A stretch of DNA of 64,000 nt from Hericium rajendrae (taxonomy: Eukaryota > Basidiomycota > Agaricomycetes > Russulales > Hericiaceae). The translations under genes were made by a program, and so were the position numbers. Shown piece by piece: positions 34,536 to 47,100 of the stretch (positions are counted from its first letter, which is position 1; each line of letters starts with the position of its first letter). The stretch lies in assembly GCA_033439255.1 (NCBI GenBank), contig CM065883.1:2170001-2234000 (forward strand). Reading direction: 5' to 3'. The notes beneath the pieces are model-generated. The model saw nothing but the letters and a program-made list of their open reading frames with translations, was not told where the DNA came from and made no database searches.

Positions 34536-35759
34536 ACCAAGCGTCGTACGACGCGCACTCACCCTCTTCCATGCCCATGCAATACCCCTGCTTCAACACC
34601 CCCACTTCAACACCCTCACTTCAACGCCTGTGCCCACGCTCGCATCTCCGTGCGACCCCGGCCATGCACGCACGGCCACGTACGTCAGCGATTGCGTGGC
34701 CCTGCTTGCACGAGCGGGTCCATGTACACCGGTGACTGCATGCGCACGGCCGTAGCAACGTGCGGGTGCACCCTGCCCGCCTGCTCGCAGCCCCGCCTCG
34801 CCTGCTCGCAGCCCCACCCGCCTTCTTTCGGTCCCACCCCGCCTTTTCGGCCTCATCCCGCCTGCCCACGGCTGTCGATGACCGTGCCAACGCAACCACC
34901 CACGCCGGCAGACGACTGCGCCAGCACACGCGCACGCACGGGCTGTCGCGGACGATCCCGCCAGTGCACGCACGCATGGCGCAGGCAGCCGTGCACGGCT
35001 CTGCCATCGCACGGGCTGTCGCGCACGGATCCGCCCCACCTGCGCTCAGCCAGACGACCATGCCAGTGCGAGTGCGCACGCACGGTGAGGCAGCCGCGCA
35101 CGACTCTGCCGGTGCGCAGACTGCCATGCACAGCACGCATGCTCCCATTTGCCAACGCGGAGCCATGTAGGCTGGCGACTGAGCGCGCATGGCCGCGCCA
35201 GTGTGTACGCATCCACGCGTGGCATGGGCAGCCGAGCATAGCCCCGTCTGCGCGCGCAAGACCACGCATGGTGCTGTCTGTGCGCCCGAGGCCGCACACG
35301 CCGGCGACGGCGTGCGCACGCGCGTGGGCAGCTGCGGACAGTCCCATCCCGGCGATGGCGCGCGCATGGCAGTCCCGATGACGGGCACCATGTTGTCTGC
35401 GTGTGCCATCGTGTGTGCATGGGAGGTCTTTAATTGGGAACTTAGTTACTTTAATAATGTAGTGGACTGCTTGTAATGGCTCATCCTTTAAATTAAAGAA
35501 ATTTCTTTGGTGCCTATCTCATTGAACATAGCCAATATAGTAATCATAGGAGCCATAGCTCTTCTTACTATGTATTATAGCTCTATGTATTTAATACTAC
35601 TAGCTATAGAGGCTATATATTTTACACTGTCTGCTATGGAGGCTATGGCAGCTATCATAGCTCTATATAGCTTGACAAGTCAAAGTCATAGACTCTATAG
35701 CTCATCTATAGAACCCATATCTTGACCCTTTGCTATATAAAAATCAGATTTTTCAGATG

Positions 35760-36180
35760 TTGGCTGGCCCATCTCCTTATAATGTCTACTGGTCATTCAT
35801 CATTGACGGGCCCGTCCTCTGATGTCCAATGGGTCATTGGCTGGCCCTCTCGATCCTGTGGAATGTCAATTGCTCGGCCGGTTCTCTACTATCCATTGGG
35901 TCATCGATGGGCCTGTCCCCTTATAATGTCTACTGGTCATTCATCATTGACGGGCCCATCCTCTGATGTCCCATGGGTCATTGGCTGGCCTGCTCGATCT
36001 CGCAGGTTGTCAATTGCTCGGCCGATCCTCTACCATTCATTGAATCATTGACAGGCCTGTCCTCTTACAATTTCTACTAGTCATTGGGTCATTGGCTGGC
36101 CCATCCTCTTACAATACCACTGCATATTCATCATTGACTGGCCCATCCTCTGACATCCAATGGGTCATTGGCTGGCCTGT
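35760..36180. repeat. About 145-bp tandem units and outer left arm of the giant palindrome
   Basis: GGGTCATTGGCTGGCC, TCATCATTGACGGGCCC and GTCAATTGCTCGGCC recur at intervals of about 145 bp. From 36040 on, the sequence is the inverted copy of the segment ending at 54398. The Ty3 element is inserted at 36180/36181. Confidence 0.8.
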
Positions 36181-36603
36181 TGTCACGGATCGCTCCATTT
36201 CTCTCCGCCTTCTTCTCTGCCATCAAGGCATCGCGTCGGTCATGTGCTCCAGCAGCCCCATCACATGTTCACTTCCTCACATGACCTGGGGCTATCCTTC
36301 ACCCATGCCCTTGTTCTCCTTTGGGACATCCTATTGTTCTCCCTTCCATTGTTCTCCTTTTGGACACCATTGTTCTCACTCTATTGTTCGACCCGTTATG
36401 GTGTCCATTGTTCTTTTCCCATTGTCGTCCCAGTACTTATAGGCTCCCTGTCGCTCGCCTATTTCCCTAGATTGTCCATTTCGTCTGTACCGTACTGTAC
36501 CTCCAATACAGGTCACTGCGCTGCTAGTCGCTCTCTGCTCTCTCGCTCCCATCATCGCTGGTGACTTGGGTGGTTCTCTGCTGTCTACGACCGAGTCTTG
36601 ACA
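36181..36603 (+). repeat. 5' LTR of the Ty3 chromovirus
   Basis: 423 bp, TGTCACGGATCG...GAGTCTTGACA; essentially identical to 49828-50250. Confidence 0.93.
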
Positions 36604-39031
36604 CCTGGACAATCTCTCATACACCCGCCTCACCTCCCTACTATCGCCCATCATACCTCTCTTCTTTGAACCCTTCACCGCCGACATCTTCACCGTATCT
36701 CGACATCCATTCCATCAACCTCATCTCCCCTTCCCCATCGCCAACACCATCGAGGGCAGTGCACTCATTCCCCTCCTCTGCTATTGTGCTGCGAAGCGTT
36801 GGGAAGCCGAAGGAGTTTGGTTTCGATTGAGATCGTGGAAACCACGCGCAGGTGCTATCTCCATTGCATTATACGTTCAAATTCGAGTTGCTTTTGACGT
36901 CGACTTGCAAGAATTCACGTTTGGTGCCTCGGACATCGCCTACCACTGTCGCCAACCCAACCAAGGATCCCCTGCGATCATCCTGCCATCGACCCCGTTC
37001 CCCTTTTGCACACTAGGTTTCTTCACCCCAGAACCCTCACCTGAGCCTGTGTGGGCCAGAGAACGCCTCGGCCACCGATTCCTCAGAACCCCATACTCCA
37101 CCACCTTGTACCCTCGTGCCCTTGGACGTCGTCCAGTTGCGGCAGACTTCCTGTAGGTTGTCACCATTGATTCCACCGACCCCTGCTTCCAGACCACTGC
37201 ACCCTTCCCACTCGGGATCTTCGAGTCACTTGGGGACTACCACATTTACACCCTTGCTGGCATCGCCCGGATCCACTTTTCTCACCAAGACGCTGCCATC
37301 CGCCAGTGGTACTTCACTGAGCATGAAGACTTCCCCTACCTCGAACTCGTTGACTTCGACGTTGCCAGGGAGGAACACCACCGCCTACACCCAGCCACTC
37401 CACCGCTCCCCACCGTTGCTCCTCCTAGTGTCGACTCCCCTCCCACACACACCGAACCCCTCTTTGTACCAACAGGTATCATCTTCAACACCGTTACCAG
37501 GAAGTACTATGCATACCGTTCCAACTCTCGACGACTAGTCGTTGGCTGAAGACCAAACCTAGCAGAAGGAAGAGATCAGTGGTTTTGGCAGGCCAGTAGC
37601 GTCTTCATCACTGAACCTGAACTCGCTCTCTCTCACCAAGTCCTAGAAGCACGCGAGCAAGAGCGAGTCACCCGGCTCGCAGTCCTCCGCTCACTGCTGC
37701 CCCCTCGCATCCCAACCCCGATACCAATCCCCTCACCCGCTCCACCTGTTACCACTGCTACATCCTCATCCACCGTCAACGTCAAACCGATCATTGCCCC
37801 AGCTCCCCCTGTTCAGCTGCCCGACGACATGTCCAACCCCGAAATCGGCATCAACATCAGGAACCCTTTCAGTCTTCTTAGTGACCTTGTTGGTCTGGTT
37901 TGGGTCTGGTGGATCTGGTTTTTGTCTGGTTTGTCTGGTTTTCATCTGAATTGATAGAAAACCAGACAAACCAGATGAAAACCAGACAAACCAGATGAAA
38001 ACCAGATTCACCAGATCCAAACCAGACCAACAAGGTCACTAAGAAGACTGAAAGGGTTCCTGATGAAACCTGCTCCCTTTGAGGGAGATCGTTCCAAGTC
38101 CAAGGAGTTCCAGTTGCGTATTCGCTTATTCCTTCGTGCCAACTCTACCCGGTATAAAGATGATACCGCCCAGATCTCCCTCTTCCTCGACCTCTGCCAG
38201 GGCCCTATTGCCGGCCAGTGGGCCACCCAGCGTGTCGAGGAGATCCTTGAGGATGACGATCTTGTGGCTGCAAACACATCCCCAGCCCATGTCCCTCACT
38301 ACGCCAACCTCGCTGCCCTTCGAACTCGCTTCAATTTGGACTTCTCCCCCCTTGACGACTCCAAGGACGCCTCCCATGCCATCCAGACCCTCCAGATGGG
38401 TACGCGCCCGGTAGTCGACTACATCACCGAGTTCGAGTCCTTCGCTCCTCGCACCGGCTACAACGATGTGGCCCTGATCGATTGGTTCCTGCATGGCCTC
38501 AACAGCGCCTTGCGGGATGATTGCCAGCGCAGCTACCCCACGCCCACCACCCTGGATGAGTGGAAGGCAAGGGCCCGTGACAGGAATGCTGCCTACCTCA
38601 TGCGCACCCGGTTCCAGAGTCCCCGCCCTACAACTGGGCGCACCCCGGTGAGCACTCGCTCCCCTCAGTCCACATCTACTGGCCGATCCTGCACAGTTGC
38701 TGCTACAGGTGCCCCACTGCCCAAACTCTCGGAGCCTGACCGCGAGCATCTCAGGCATGAGGGTGGTTGCTTCCGCTGCCGCCAGAAGGGCCATGGCTTC
38801 CGCGACTGCCCCCTCAATGCTGACTCCAACCCCCGTGCCCCAATCCCTCGTGTCCGAGCGCTAGAAACCGACTCTGCCCCGGGAGTAGCTCCAGAAGATG
38901 CAGCCGCCGCCCTCGCTGTCCCCGCCATCAACAGGTCCATCGCCGACTTATCATCGCAGTTGAAGGACTTGAGCGAGGAAGAGAGGGAAGAGGCAAAAGC
39001 TGCATTAAAGGATATGGTTGAGGGTTTTTAA
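36604..39031 (+). mobile_element. Ty3 gag region (leader, N-terminal part, capsid, zinc knuckle)
   Basis: N-terminal part with LGIFESLGDYHIYTLAGIAR and WYFTEHEDFPYLELVDFDVA-like sequence (36830-37540), then a Pro-rich linker. A capsid-type domain (KPAPFEGDRSKSKEFQLRIR; TRFNLDFSPLDDSKDASHAI; IDWFLHGLNSALRDD) lies at 38063-38600 and a CCHC knuckle CFRCRQKGHGFRDC at about 38773. MITE M3 lies between linker and capsid. Typical of agaricomycete chromodomain Ty3 elements. Confidence 0.88.
37855..38065. mobile_element. MITE M3 (211-bp palindromic element)
   Basis: Same element as M1 and M2, inserted in the gag region of the Ty3 element; 2-bp duplication AA (37853-37854, 38066-38067). It is younger than the Ty3 insertion. 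Confidence 0.9.
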
Positions 39032-39054
39032 AGTGCCCCCCAGTCACGTCGTCT

Positions 39055-40618
39055 GTGGGTGGCAAGAAACATTTCTTTGATCCGTCGAATTGCTTCTCTG
39101 TACTATCCGACCCCTGTGAGCAATCGTATCCATCGTCTTTGCGCATGTCCGCTATCACGCCCAACCGTCAGACACCATCCATTACGCTCCAGGCCAAGAT
39201 TATCACTGCCCCGATCAAGAAACAAATCGACGCTGAGGCACTTCTCGATAGTGGTGCAGAAGGCATCATTATGCACCCCAAGTTTGCTAAGAAACACCAG
39301 TTCCCCCTCAAGAAACTCCCTAAACCCTTTCCCGTTTGCAACGTGGACAACTCCGAAAACATCATAGGCTGGGTTCGCTATTCAGTCAACCAGAACATCC
39401 GCATTTACGCCAAGGACTCGACGTCCTTCCATGAGGAGACAGCTGAGTTCTATCTCGTTGACATTGGCGACTACGACATTATCCTTGGGACCGATTGGTT
39501 ACAGGAACACAACCCTGAAATTGATTGGGTCTCTCGTCGTGTCGACATGACTCGCTGCCCTCCCTCTTGCACTCTGAATAAACCCCCGGTCAAGAACCTG
39601 TCCACTCACACTGAATGCCACCACTCAGCCCCTCGTCCACCAGTCCTCAGCGCTGCTGCAGTGCTGCTCCCCCCATCTTGCCCCCCTCCATTGCTCCCAC
39701 TGCCCCCACCATTTGTCGCTGCTCCACTTCCCAAATACGTGATCCCCGCTCGCCGAGTCCAAGGTGTCCGCCTTCGCCACATCCACCTGTCCAAAGTCCC
39801 TGCACATCTATTCACCGAGGACGATGACCCCCGACCTAATGTCGATGATGACTGGGTTGAAGAGGGCCTTCGCCTAGCTGGCGTTCTCCCTGACTGGGAC
39901 ACACCACCCCCACCAGACGACGACCCCGACTATCAACACACCATCCGTATCTGTTGCTCTTTCACCAATGCTCAGAAACTGGCTGAGCGTGTGGCCACTC
40001 ATGTTGCAGAGAAGTCCTTTGCTGAGATGGTTCCCCCTCAGTATCAGGATTTCCAACCTGTCTTCGACGAGGAATCCTCCCACCGCCTCCCCGAACGTCG
40101 CCCTTGGGATCACACCATTGACCTGAAAGATGGTTTTGAACCCCGCTCCTGCAAGGTCTATCCCATGGCTCCTACCGAGCAGGAGGACCTCGATTCATTC
40201 CTTGATGACCAGGTCAAGAAAGGCTACATCCGTCCTTCCAAATCCCCTATGGCGAGTCCCTTCTTCTTTATCAAGAAAAAAGATGGAAAACTATGCCCCA
40301 TCCAGGACTATCGCACCCTCAACAAAGGCACCATCAAGAATGAATATCCCCTGCCCCTCATCTCTGAACTCGTTGACAAGCTCAAGGGTGCCAAAGTCTT
40401 CTCCAAGATGGACGTTCGTTGGGGTTACAACAACGTTCGCATCAAGGAGGGCGACGAATGGAAAGCTGCCTTCAAAACCAACCGCGGTCTCTTTGAACCC
40501 CTGGTGATGTTTTTTGGTCTTACCAACTCCCCTGCCACATTCCAAGGAATGATGAATGAACTTTTCAAGGATCTCATCGACACGGGCAAAGTCGTCATCT
40601 ACATGGACGATATCCTCA
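39055..40618 (+). mobile_element. Ty3 pol, first part (protease and reverse transcriptase)
   Basis: Aspartic protease with the LLDSGAEG active-site motif (about 39240-39260) and ILGTDWLQEHNPEIDW; a Pro-rich linker; reverse transcriptase starting near HTIDLKDGFEPRSCKVYPM, with FSKMDVRWGYNNVRI, LTNSPATFQ and the catalytic YMDD just before the insertion at 40619. Confidence 0.92.
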
Positions 40619-41255
40619 CTTGGGGGAAGAGGGCCAATGCTGTGCATGGCAAAACGATTCATTTTTATTATTATTAATGAAGGTATATAAATTATCTCAC
40701 ACATAGATCAGACACACCATGCCCTGCCTCTGATGTCTTATGCATGGGCTCAGATGCTACACATGCTAGCATATGTATGGCTGATAAATGGTCATAGCTA
40801 TGCACAAGCACATCAGTTAGCACACCTGTGTAGGCATGTCATGTACCTGTACCTCATGCCTTATACTTGGCATGTAGCATTGTGCTAGGGCCAGTGCCTC
40901 GTGCATGCCTGCTACACCTCATGCCAGCCCACTGTGCTTCATGTTCACTGGCCACACCCTATGCTGGTTCACCACATCTCGATGTACCTTGTGGATGGGC
41001 CAGTGACAGCTCAGAGATGGCTACAGCTGAATGTGAGCATGTCAGTCAGCACAACCATATACACACATTGTGTGTTGCCATGTGCAGGTGTGTCACTTGC
41101 CTGTACCTTTGTTGAGATTGGGGCAAATGCCCATTACCAAAGCACACTAAGTGTGATTTTCATCTTATCTCGTTCCTTACCTTTAGATTAGATGTTTCAG
41201 GCCTGAAGCCCAGATTGATTATGTACACTACTGTACAGTTGCTTTCAGCCCCTCG
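40619..41255 (+). repeat. Repeat block R, copy ii
   Basis: CpG-poor, CATG- and TGCA-rich sequence, nearly the same as 2310-2942 (inverted) and 54399-54770. Contains GAAGGTATATAAATTA, a TATA-like element near its start. Confidence 0.75.
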
Positions 41256-44200
41256 TGCTGTTGATGTAGGCACAAGTTTGCAGGATGTTTACCTCAGTGA
41301 ATTCTTCTATCACTGAGGTATGTGATCTATGCTTCTTTCATTGATTATTAATGTACTTACTCCATGGGCAGTCCTGACTGCTCGGTATCATTCTAGGTAC
41401 ATAATCAATGCAGTGAATTCTTCTATCACTGAGTCCTGACTGCTCAGTATCATTTTAGATACCTCCCATACCCTGGTTCTTCTAAGAGGTTATGGGCCCT
41501 GGTCCTGAATCAATGTTGCTCAACAACTCATTCAACCTTTGCACTGTTCCGAAGCTCACAGCCAATGGCTCGAACTGGGTGACATACAAAACCTGCATTG
41601 TGACCATGATCGGAGTAAAAGGTTTGATGCACCATCTGAGAGGCACCACCAAGGAACCAAAGGAACCATTGACATCACTCGATAAAGACAAAAAGGATGT
41701 CAATCTGATGACCAAGCAACTGGATGATTACAAAGAAAAGTGGGACAAGTGGCTCCAACAGGAATACACCATCAAACAACAGATCTTCTTGACAATCATC
41801 AAATCACTCCTTTCATACATGCAAGATCTTGATTGTGCACACAAAGTATGGTCTGTCATACTTGTAATGAATACAAGGGCAAGACCAAAATGGTCCAAAT
41901 CGATCTCCGGTGATGGCTCCAGGAGACACATTGTCAACTCAGTGGTGATGTCCATGAGCACTTCAATTTGTTGCTTTGCATGAAGGAAGAATTAGCAGGC
42001 ATGGGGGCTAAACTAATTGACACCAATTTCACTGCCATAATTTTATCCTTGCTCCTCACTGACTACAATCCTGTCCTCTCAGCAATGCTCTTAGCTGCTT
42101 GTATCACTGGAAACACCATCCTGCCAATGACCATCATTTCTCATGTCGATGAAAAATTTGATCATCATGCATGCAATCAAGGCTCAGCTCAACAAGGTTG
42201 ATACAGTGCTCATCGTGGGATCTGATCCAAAGAAGTGTGGCACTAGCCAAGGCATGTGTGGCAACAGCAATAGCAGTAGCTCTGGCATGAAGAACAATGT
42301 CAAGTGCTTGAACTGCAGACATCATTTTCACAGCACCACTAATTGCTGGCAGAAAGGAGGCAGAAAAAAGGGGCAGGGATCTGATAGGAAGGGCAAGAGC
42401 AGCAGGAAAGACAAGGACAGCAATGGGAAAGGTACAGCAAATGTGGCTGTCACCCTCGAGACCCATTTTGCTTTCTCAGCACTAGCTGCCACGGTTCCCG
42501 ACTCAGCACTGATGCAATGCATCAACATCAGCACCAGTCACCACTACTCCTCTTTCTGATCAGAATTCTTGAACTTCCATCAGATTGCACCTAAACCGAT
42601 CATCATCGCTGACAAGCATGTCTTCTTCGTGACAGGCTGCGGTGATGTAATTATTACCTTCCCAAATGGTGACACAGTCACCAGGATCACCCTGAAGGAT
42701 GTACTGTATCATTTCGATCATAGGCTCATAGGGGTTGAGCTGTGACTGAGAACTTAGTAGGCTCATTTGGTCTCTTAGACTCACAACGGGCTGTGACCCA
42801 TGACCAAAATAAAATAGGCTCACTCATCCCTTATGTTTTTGGGGATTTGCAGGCTTATATGCTTGGAGACATCTCATATTATCTTGTTGTGAATGCTCAG
42901 ACAGCTTGAACATGTAATGAGATGATTTTAGCCCTCCACAAAGGTCTTGCATTACACCGAGAAAATTTTGATTTTAATTTAATTATAATCAAAATTTGGT
43001 CACAGATATTGATGAGGCTCATCAGACCTTGTGACTAGTGACAAAGTGGTGATTAGGCATAGCTCAAGGGTCCCTGTGACCTGTGACATGAGCTTACGAT
43101 CAAAATGGTACAGTACTGTACACGCTGAGCATAGTGTTTACCCTGATTTCAATCAGCCGCATTAATGCATTGAGCTTTTTGACAATGTTCTGTGATGGAC
43201 ATTGCCAGATTTGCAGTCCCACCGGACAAACCATCACATGCATCCTGCGTGACAACAACCTCTACAAATTTACTAGTCCTGCAGATGCACTCGCACATGT
43301 GCTAGCTTCCATTGCGGCTGTCAATGACCATAGTGCCAATCTCATGCTGTCCACTGCTGCTAGGCCATATGTCAATTGATGCTGCAAAGTCTCTAATCAA
43401 GCATGGCATGATCACTGGCATTAATCTCGATAATCTGATCTAGGAGATGGAACTCTGCTGAGCTTGTGTCCAAGCAAAAATCCAGCATGTGCCATTTCCA
43501 AAAGAATGCACGTGACCTCGATCGACAATCTATGGCAAACTTGTATCATCTGATCTATTCAGCCCTGCTCACGTCGCATCCCTTGCCAGACATTGGTATG
43601 CTATGACATTATTGGACGATACAACCTATGAGGTCCTCATCTCATTCCTCCAGCACAAGAGCGAAGCTTTCGACAAATATGTGAACTACGAGAAATTTGT
43701 CCAAGTTCATTGGAGGGTCTCTGTAATACAGACTTTCTGTTCTGACCAAGGTGGCAAGTACACCAGCCTCGCATTTGAAGATCATCTCATGAAGCAAGGC
43801 ACATATCATGAAAAGACGGTCCATGACTCGTCTTCACAGAATGATGCTGCAGAACTTTTTTTTCTGCATGAGTGTCACATGCATGCTCGCAATGCTATTG
43901 GCCGTGGGACTCCCTAAATTCCTCTGAGCCACTGTGATGCAACATGCCATGTGGCTTTGGAACTGCATCAGAGGAAAGATCACTGGCAACCAAACCCGAT
44001 ATGAATAGGCATTCAGCGAGAAACCAGACCTGTTGGACCTGTATGAATGGGAATGTCCCATCTGGGTCTGCATTGAGAACTGACCGAAGCTTGACGAATG
44101 TGCCGACAAAGGGAAGTTTGTTAGCTACAGCAGCAAGAGCAAAGGAATATTAGTATATTGGCCCTGCAAGCACTTGATCACTGTTGAGTGCAATGTCGTT

Positions 44201-44640
44201 TGAGATGACGTTGCACTGCTGCTGATGACTGACATGCCCATGGATGATTGGCTAATTGAACTTTTTGACGGTCGTGCTCCAGAGGAGTGGGTCACCATTG
44301 ACGGGGACAATGCTGCACTGAGAGATACTCCCACAACAGACCATACTGTCCCAGAGGCCGACCAACTGCCTCCAGACCACATGTCACCAACCGTCGCAGA
44401 GCAAGCCCTGCACGATGTGCCAGCTGACACTCTGCCTGACGTGATGAATGTGCCTGCAACTTGCCAGAGTGAGCCCCCACCTACGATAGGACATGCCGCC
44501 GCACTACAGACCCCATTGCCAGTGCATACGCACAGTGAACCACCAACTGTGCTGGATGCATCTCAAGCACGGTGCATATTGTACCTTCCTGCTACGTCTG
44601 TTTACTTCAAGCTAGTACTATGATAGGACATATAGATCAA
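41256..44640 (+). mobile_element. Ty1/copia fossil, copy ii (LTR-like leader to integrase)
   Basis: Leader with duplicated GAATTCTTCTATCACTGA and a copia-type primer site (TTATGGGCCC, about 41490), gag from 41492 (UBN2 type), zinc-knuckle region (CLNCRHHFHSTTNC, about 42310), protease end (DVLYHFDHRLIGV), gag-pre-integrase (43130-43510), integrase core pieces (FCSDQGGKY, 43730-43920) and the integrase/RT linker to about 44620. Reverse transcriptase and the 3' LTR are absent. Broken in many places. It shares its overall damage pattern with copy i at 1-2079, so it was dead before the two copies separated. Confidence 0.85.
42701..43117. repeat. 417-bp segment with inverted ends inside copia copy ii
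   Basis: Counterpart of 449-864; ends GTACTGTATCATTT and its inverted relative near GGTACAGTAC. AT-rich interior. Confidence 0.45.
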
Positions 44641-46574
44641 CACTGGACTATGTGAAATTTCAATTTTTCAGATGATATACACTACACCAACTCATATATG
44701 CACTCTTGGCTCACATTTTTTGACCTATGTATACCTTTGTTGATCTACTTACACATGTATCAACCCATGGGCATCATAGCAAACTTATGTATGCTTCTAC
44801 TACCTCATACATTTCCTGTTAGCCTGTGCACCTTCTATTGATTTGTATGCATTGCTACTAGCACCAAAGGTAGAATTTAATTTCTATATTTGGATTTTTT
44901 TCTGACTTTTACAAAAAATAACATAACTCATACTAGTTTTTTTAATAGAGCTTATATCTCTTCAATGTATAATTTAGTCAGTATTTTTCTATTTTACATG
45001 CATTAAATACTATTAAAATTGAATTCTCACTTTCAAATCATATTTTGTATACTGGCAGAAATTAGTGACCAAATATGGCAACTACTTTCTGATAAAATTG
45101 CCTGTCGACTAACATGAAGGTCCAGAGTAACAAAAAACTCATACAAATGCATGAGAGCATCAATTGTGCAAACATCACTTTAAGCATATAAAAAAACACT
45201 ATTTAATCTAATCTAATCATGAGTAGTTCAGCTCCTACCTCTGATAACTCTACATTTTCTGCTATGTCATATATCTTAGCACCTTATTTTATATATAATC
45301 TTGTGTGTTATATAGTACACACTTGTCATATATTATTCTACTCAGCTTGATATATGATATACACTATTATATATACTTATACTATAGATACTTGTAATAT
45401 CTACAATTATAGTAGTAGTCTAGTTGTATGTCTAATCAAACAAGATTCAAGATTGAATATATGATCAATGTCAAACATTGTATTGTTGAACAAAGCTAAT
45501 GGCCAATCACGTGATCAATAGCAGACCTTGTTCGGCCGCACAAGGTCTGGTGGCTGTGCTTAGCTTATGTCAGCAGTAGTTGATGTTGCGCTCTCTGCTT
45601 TCTCTTCTTTTCTTCAGATAGCTTTGAAGTCAGTGTGATACTACCAGTAGTGCACACTGACTACAAGGCTTGGACACGCCCAGTTCCCATCTACAGCGAG
45701 TTGCGGCTGAGGTGTCCAATGATGGTGTAGGGCCATCACCAACTTTCTGGATCTCTTCTGATGATGTGGCATAGAGATTGCACCATGGCCCTCTCAATAC
45801 CACATGAATCAGAATGAGTGAAAGCTTGTTGGAATCAGATTTAGAATAGCTTTAGAATAGTGCCATAAACAGCAAGATAGCATGGCAAAATGCTGATCTA
45901 TTGAACTATATGTCCGTGATGATGTGGCAGACTAATTGCTTTATAGCTCTGCTGATACTGCATCAATCATGATGTATAAGGGCTTATTGAAATTGGATTT
46001 ACAGTAGCTTTCTAACAGTATAGTTTACAACATTATAGCACCACTTGTTGTTGAGATAGGAGACAATACTGTTTTGCTGATGTGGCACATAAATCGAGAA
46101 ATATCTCTGCTTGGAGTGATCCGATTTTCATATTCTAAATTGGGTTGGAAAGATGTAATCAAAGGTATTTGAACACAATTTACTGTTTGTCGATTGATTG
46201 CTTCGTTGCAGAGCTATAAAGCAATCACTGTATACAGTGTATTGGCTCTCTAGGCGACTCATGCTTATGTAAGCGGGCGCTAAGACCTTGTTCGGCCGCA
46301 CAAGGCCTTGTAGGATCACATGACCGAGTCTCAGGACCCATTGCTACCGATAAATTGCATTGTTTTGCTCATTTTATCAATAGACAGTATGTACATTTGT
46401 TTGCTGTGTATCATTTTAGTGGCTGTATCTTTCTGTGAGCAGTAAATTGTGTTGGAGACCAGCTTTCTGATATATTAGGATGCATTTGAGAACAAGTGAA
46501 TCGGCTGAGTACTGATTAAGTTAGCTGGAGTTCAAGCATTCTAGGGGGAAAATGCAGAAACAATTCGCATTCTG
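44641..46574. other. AT-rich non-coding DNA with a small TIR element
   Basis: No coding signal. TTTTTCAGATG at 44664-44674, preceded by GACTATGTGAAATTTCAA, looks like an IHE right-end remnant. A probable TIR element lies at 45506-46325. Confidence 0.5.
45506..46325. mobile_element. Probable 0.8-kb non-autonomous TIR element
   Basis: Ends begin TCACGTGATC (left) and, inverted, TCATGTGATC (right). Just inside each end is the near-palindrome ACCTTGTTCGGCCGCACAAG (45525, 46285), followed by GCTTATGT/CTTACATAAGC. No gene inside. Confidence 0.45.
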
Positions 46575-47000
46575 CGAGTTTTGCACCGATTCTGACGCAT
46601 GAGGTACCATCAGAAAGCTATCAATAAGTAGATTCTGATGCACTTTAGAACGAGTAAATCGGTTGGGAATTGACCTAGTTAGCTAGGGTTCAAGCATTTT
46701 AAAAGAGGAAAAAAAGAAACACTTTGCATTCTGCAAGTTCTTAACCGATTTGGATGCATAAAATATGATAACAAAGCTATAAGTGAGTAGATTTAGACGC
46801 ATTTGAGAACAAGTAAATCGGTGAAGAATGGACTGAGTTAGCTCAAATTCAAGTGTTATAGAGGGGAAATGTAGAAATTTATTGCATTCCATAATTTCTG
46901 CACAGATCAGGATGCAAAAAATACTGTCAGAAAGCAATAAATGAGCAGATCCAGATGCATTTGAGAACAGGTGAATTGGTCAAGAACTGATCAATTTACA
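46575..47000. repeat. 158-bp tandem repeats, array 3
   Basis: Units start at GAGTTTTGCACCGAT (46575), AAGTTCTTAACCGAT (46735) and AATTTCTGCACAGAT (46893), spacing 158-160 bp. Contains GAACAAGTAAATCGG as in array 2. Confidence 0.85.
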
Positions 47001-47017
47001 TTAAATCAACAAAGTTT

Positions 47018-47100
47018 GGCCAGAGCTGGAGTTGAACCTGCAAACTCGTGAGATTGAAGATGTGTGATTATATAAGCCAACTGCCTAATGGGCATAGTCA
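47018..47100 (-). ncRNA. tRNA-derived segment (SINE-like head), second copy
   Basis: Minus strand TTAGGCAGTTGGC (A-box-like) and GCAGGTTCAACTCCAGC (T-arm, B box). Nearly identical to 6878-6961. Confidence 0.55.

Larger units (their letters stand above)
31465..35759 (+). mobile_element. IHE copy D, long form carrying a gene
   Basis: Begins with a CATCAGCAAACC end at 31465 (flank TA) and finishes with the family right end TTTTTCAGATG at 35759 (flank TT). The flanks do not match, so either the true left end lies elsewhere or the element is chimeric. It contains CAGAC-rich tandem DNA (31480-32150), a 46-bp tandem repeat, a minus-strand multi-exon gene (32460-33761), MITE M6, the core region from about 34160 (TTCGATTTGTTGCACTCG), leader, intron, both stem-loops, about 1 kb of CpG-rich DNA (34440-35420) and the AT-rich CATAG-type right region. 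This is the only copy whose minus-strand unit encodes a substantial protein. Confidence 0.5.
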
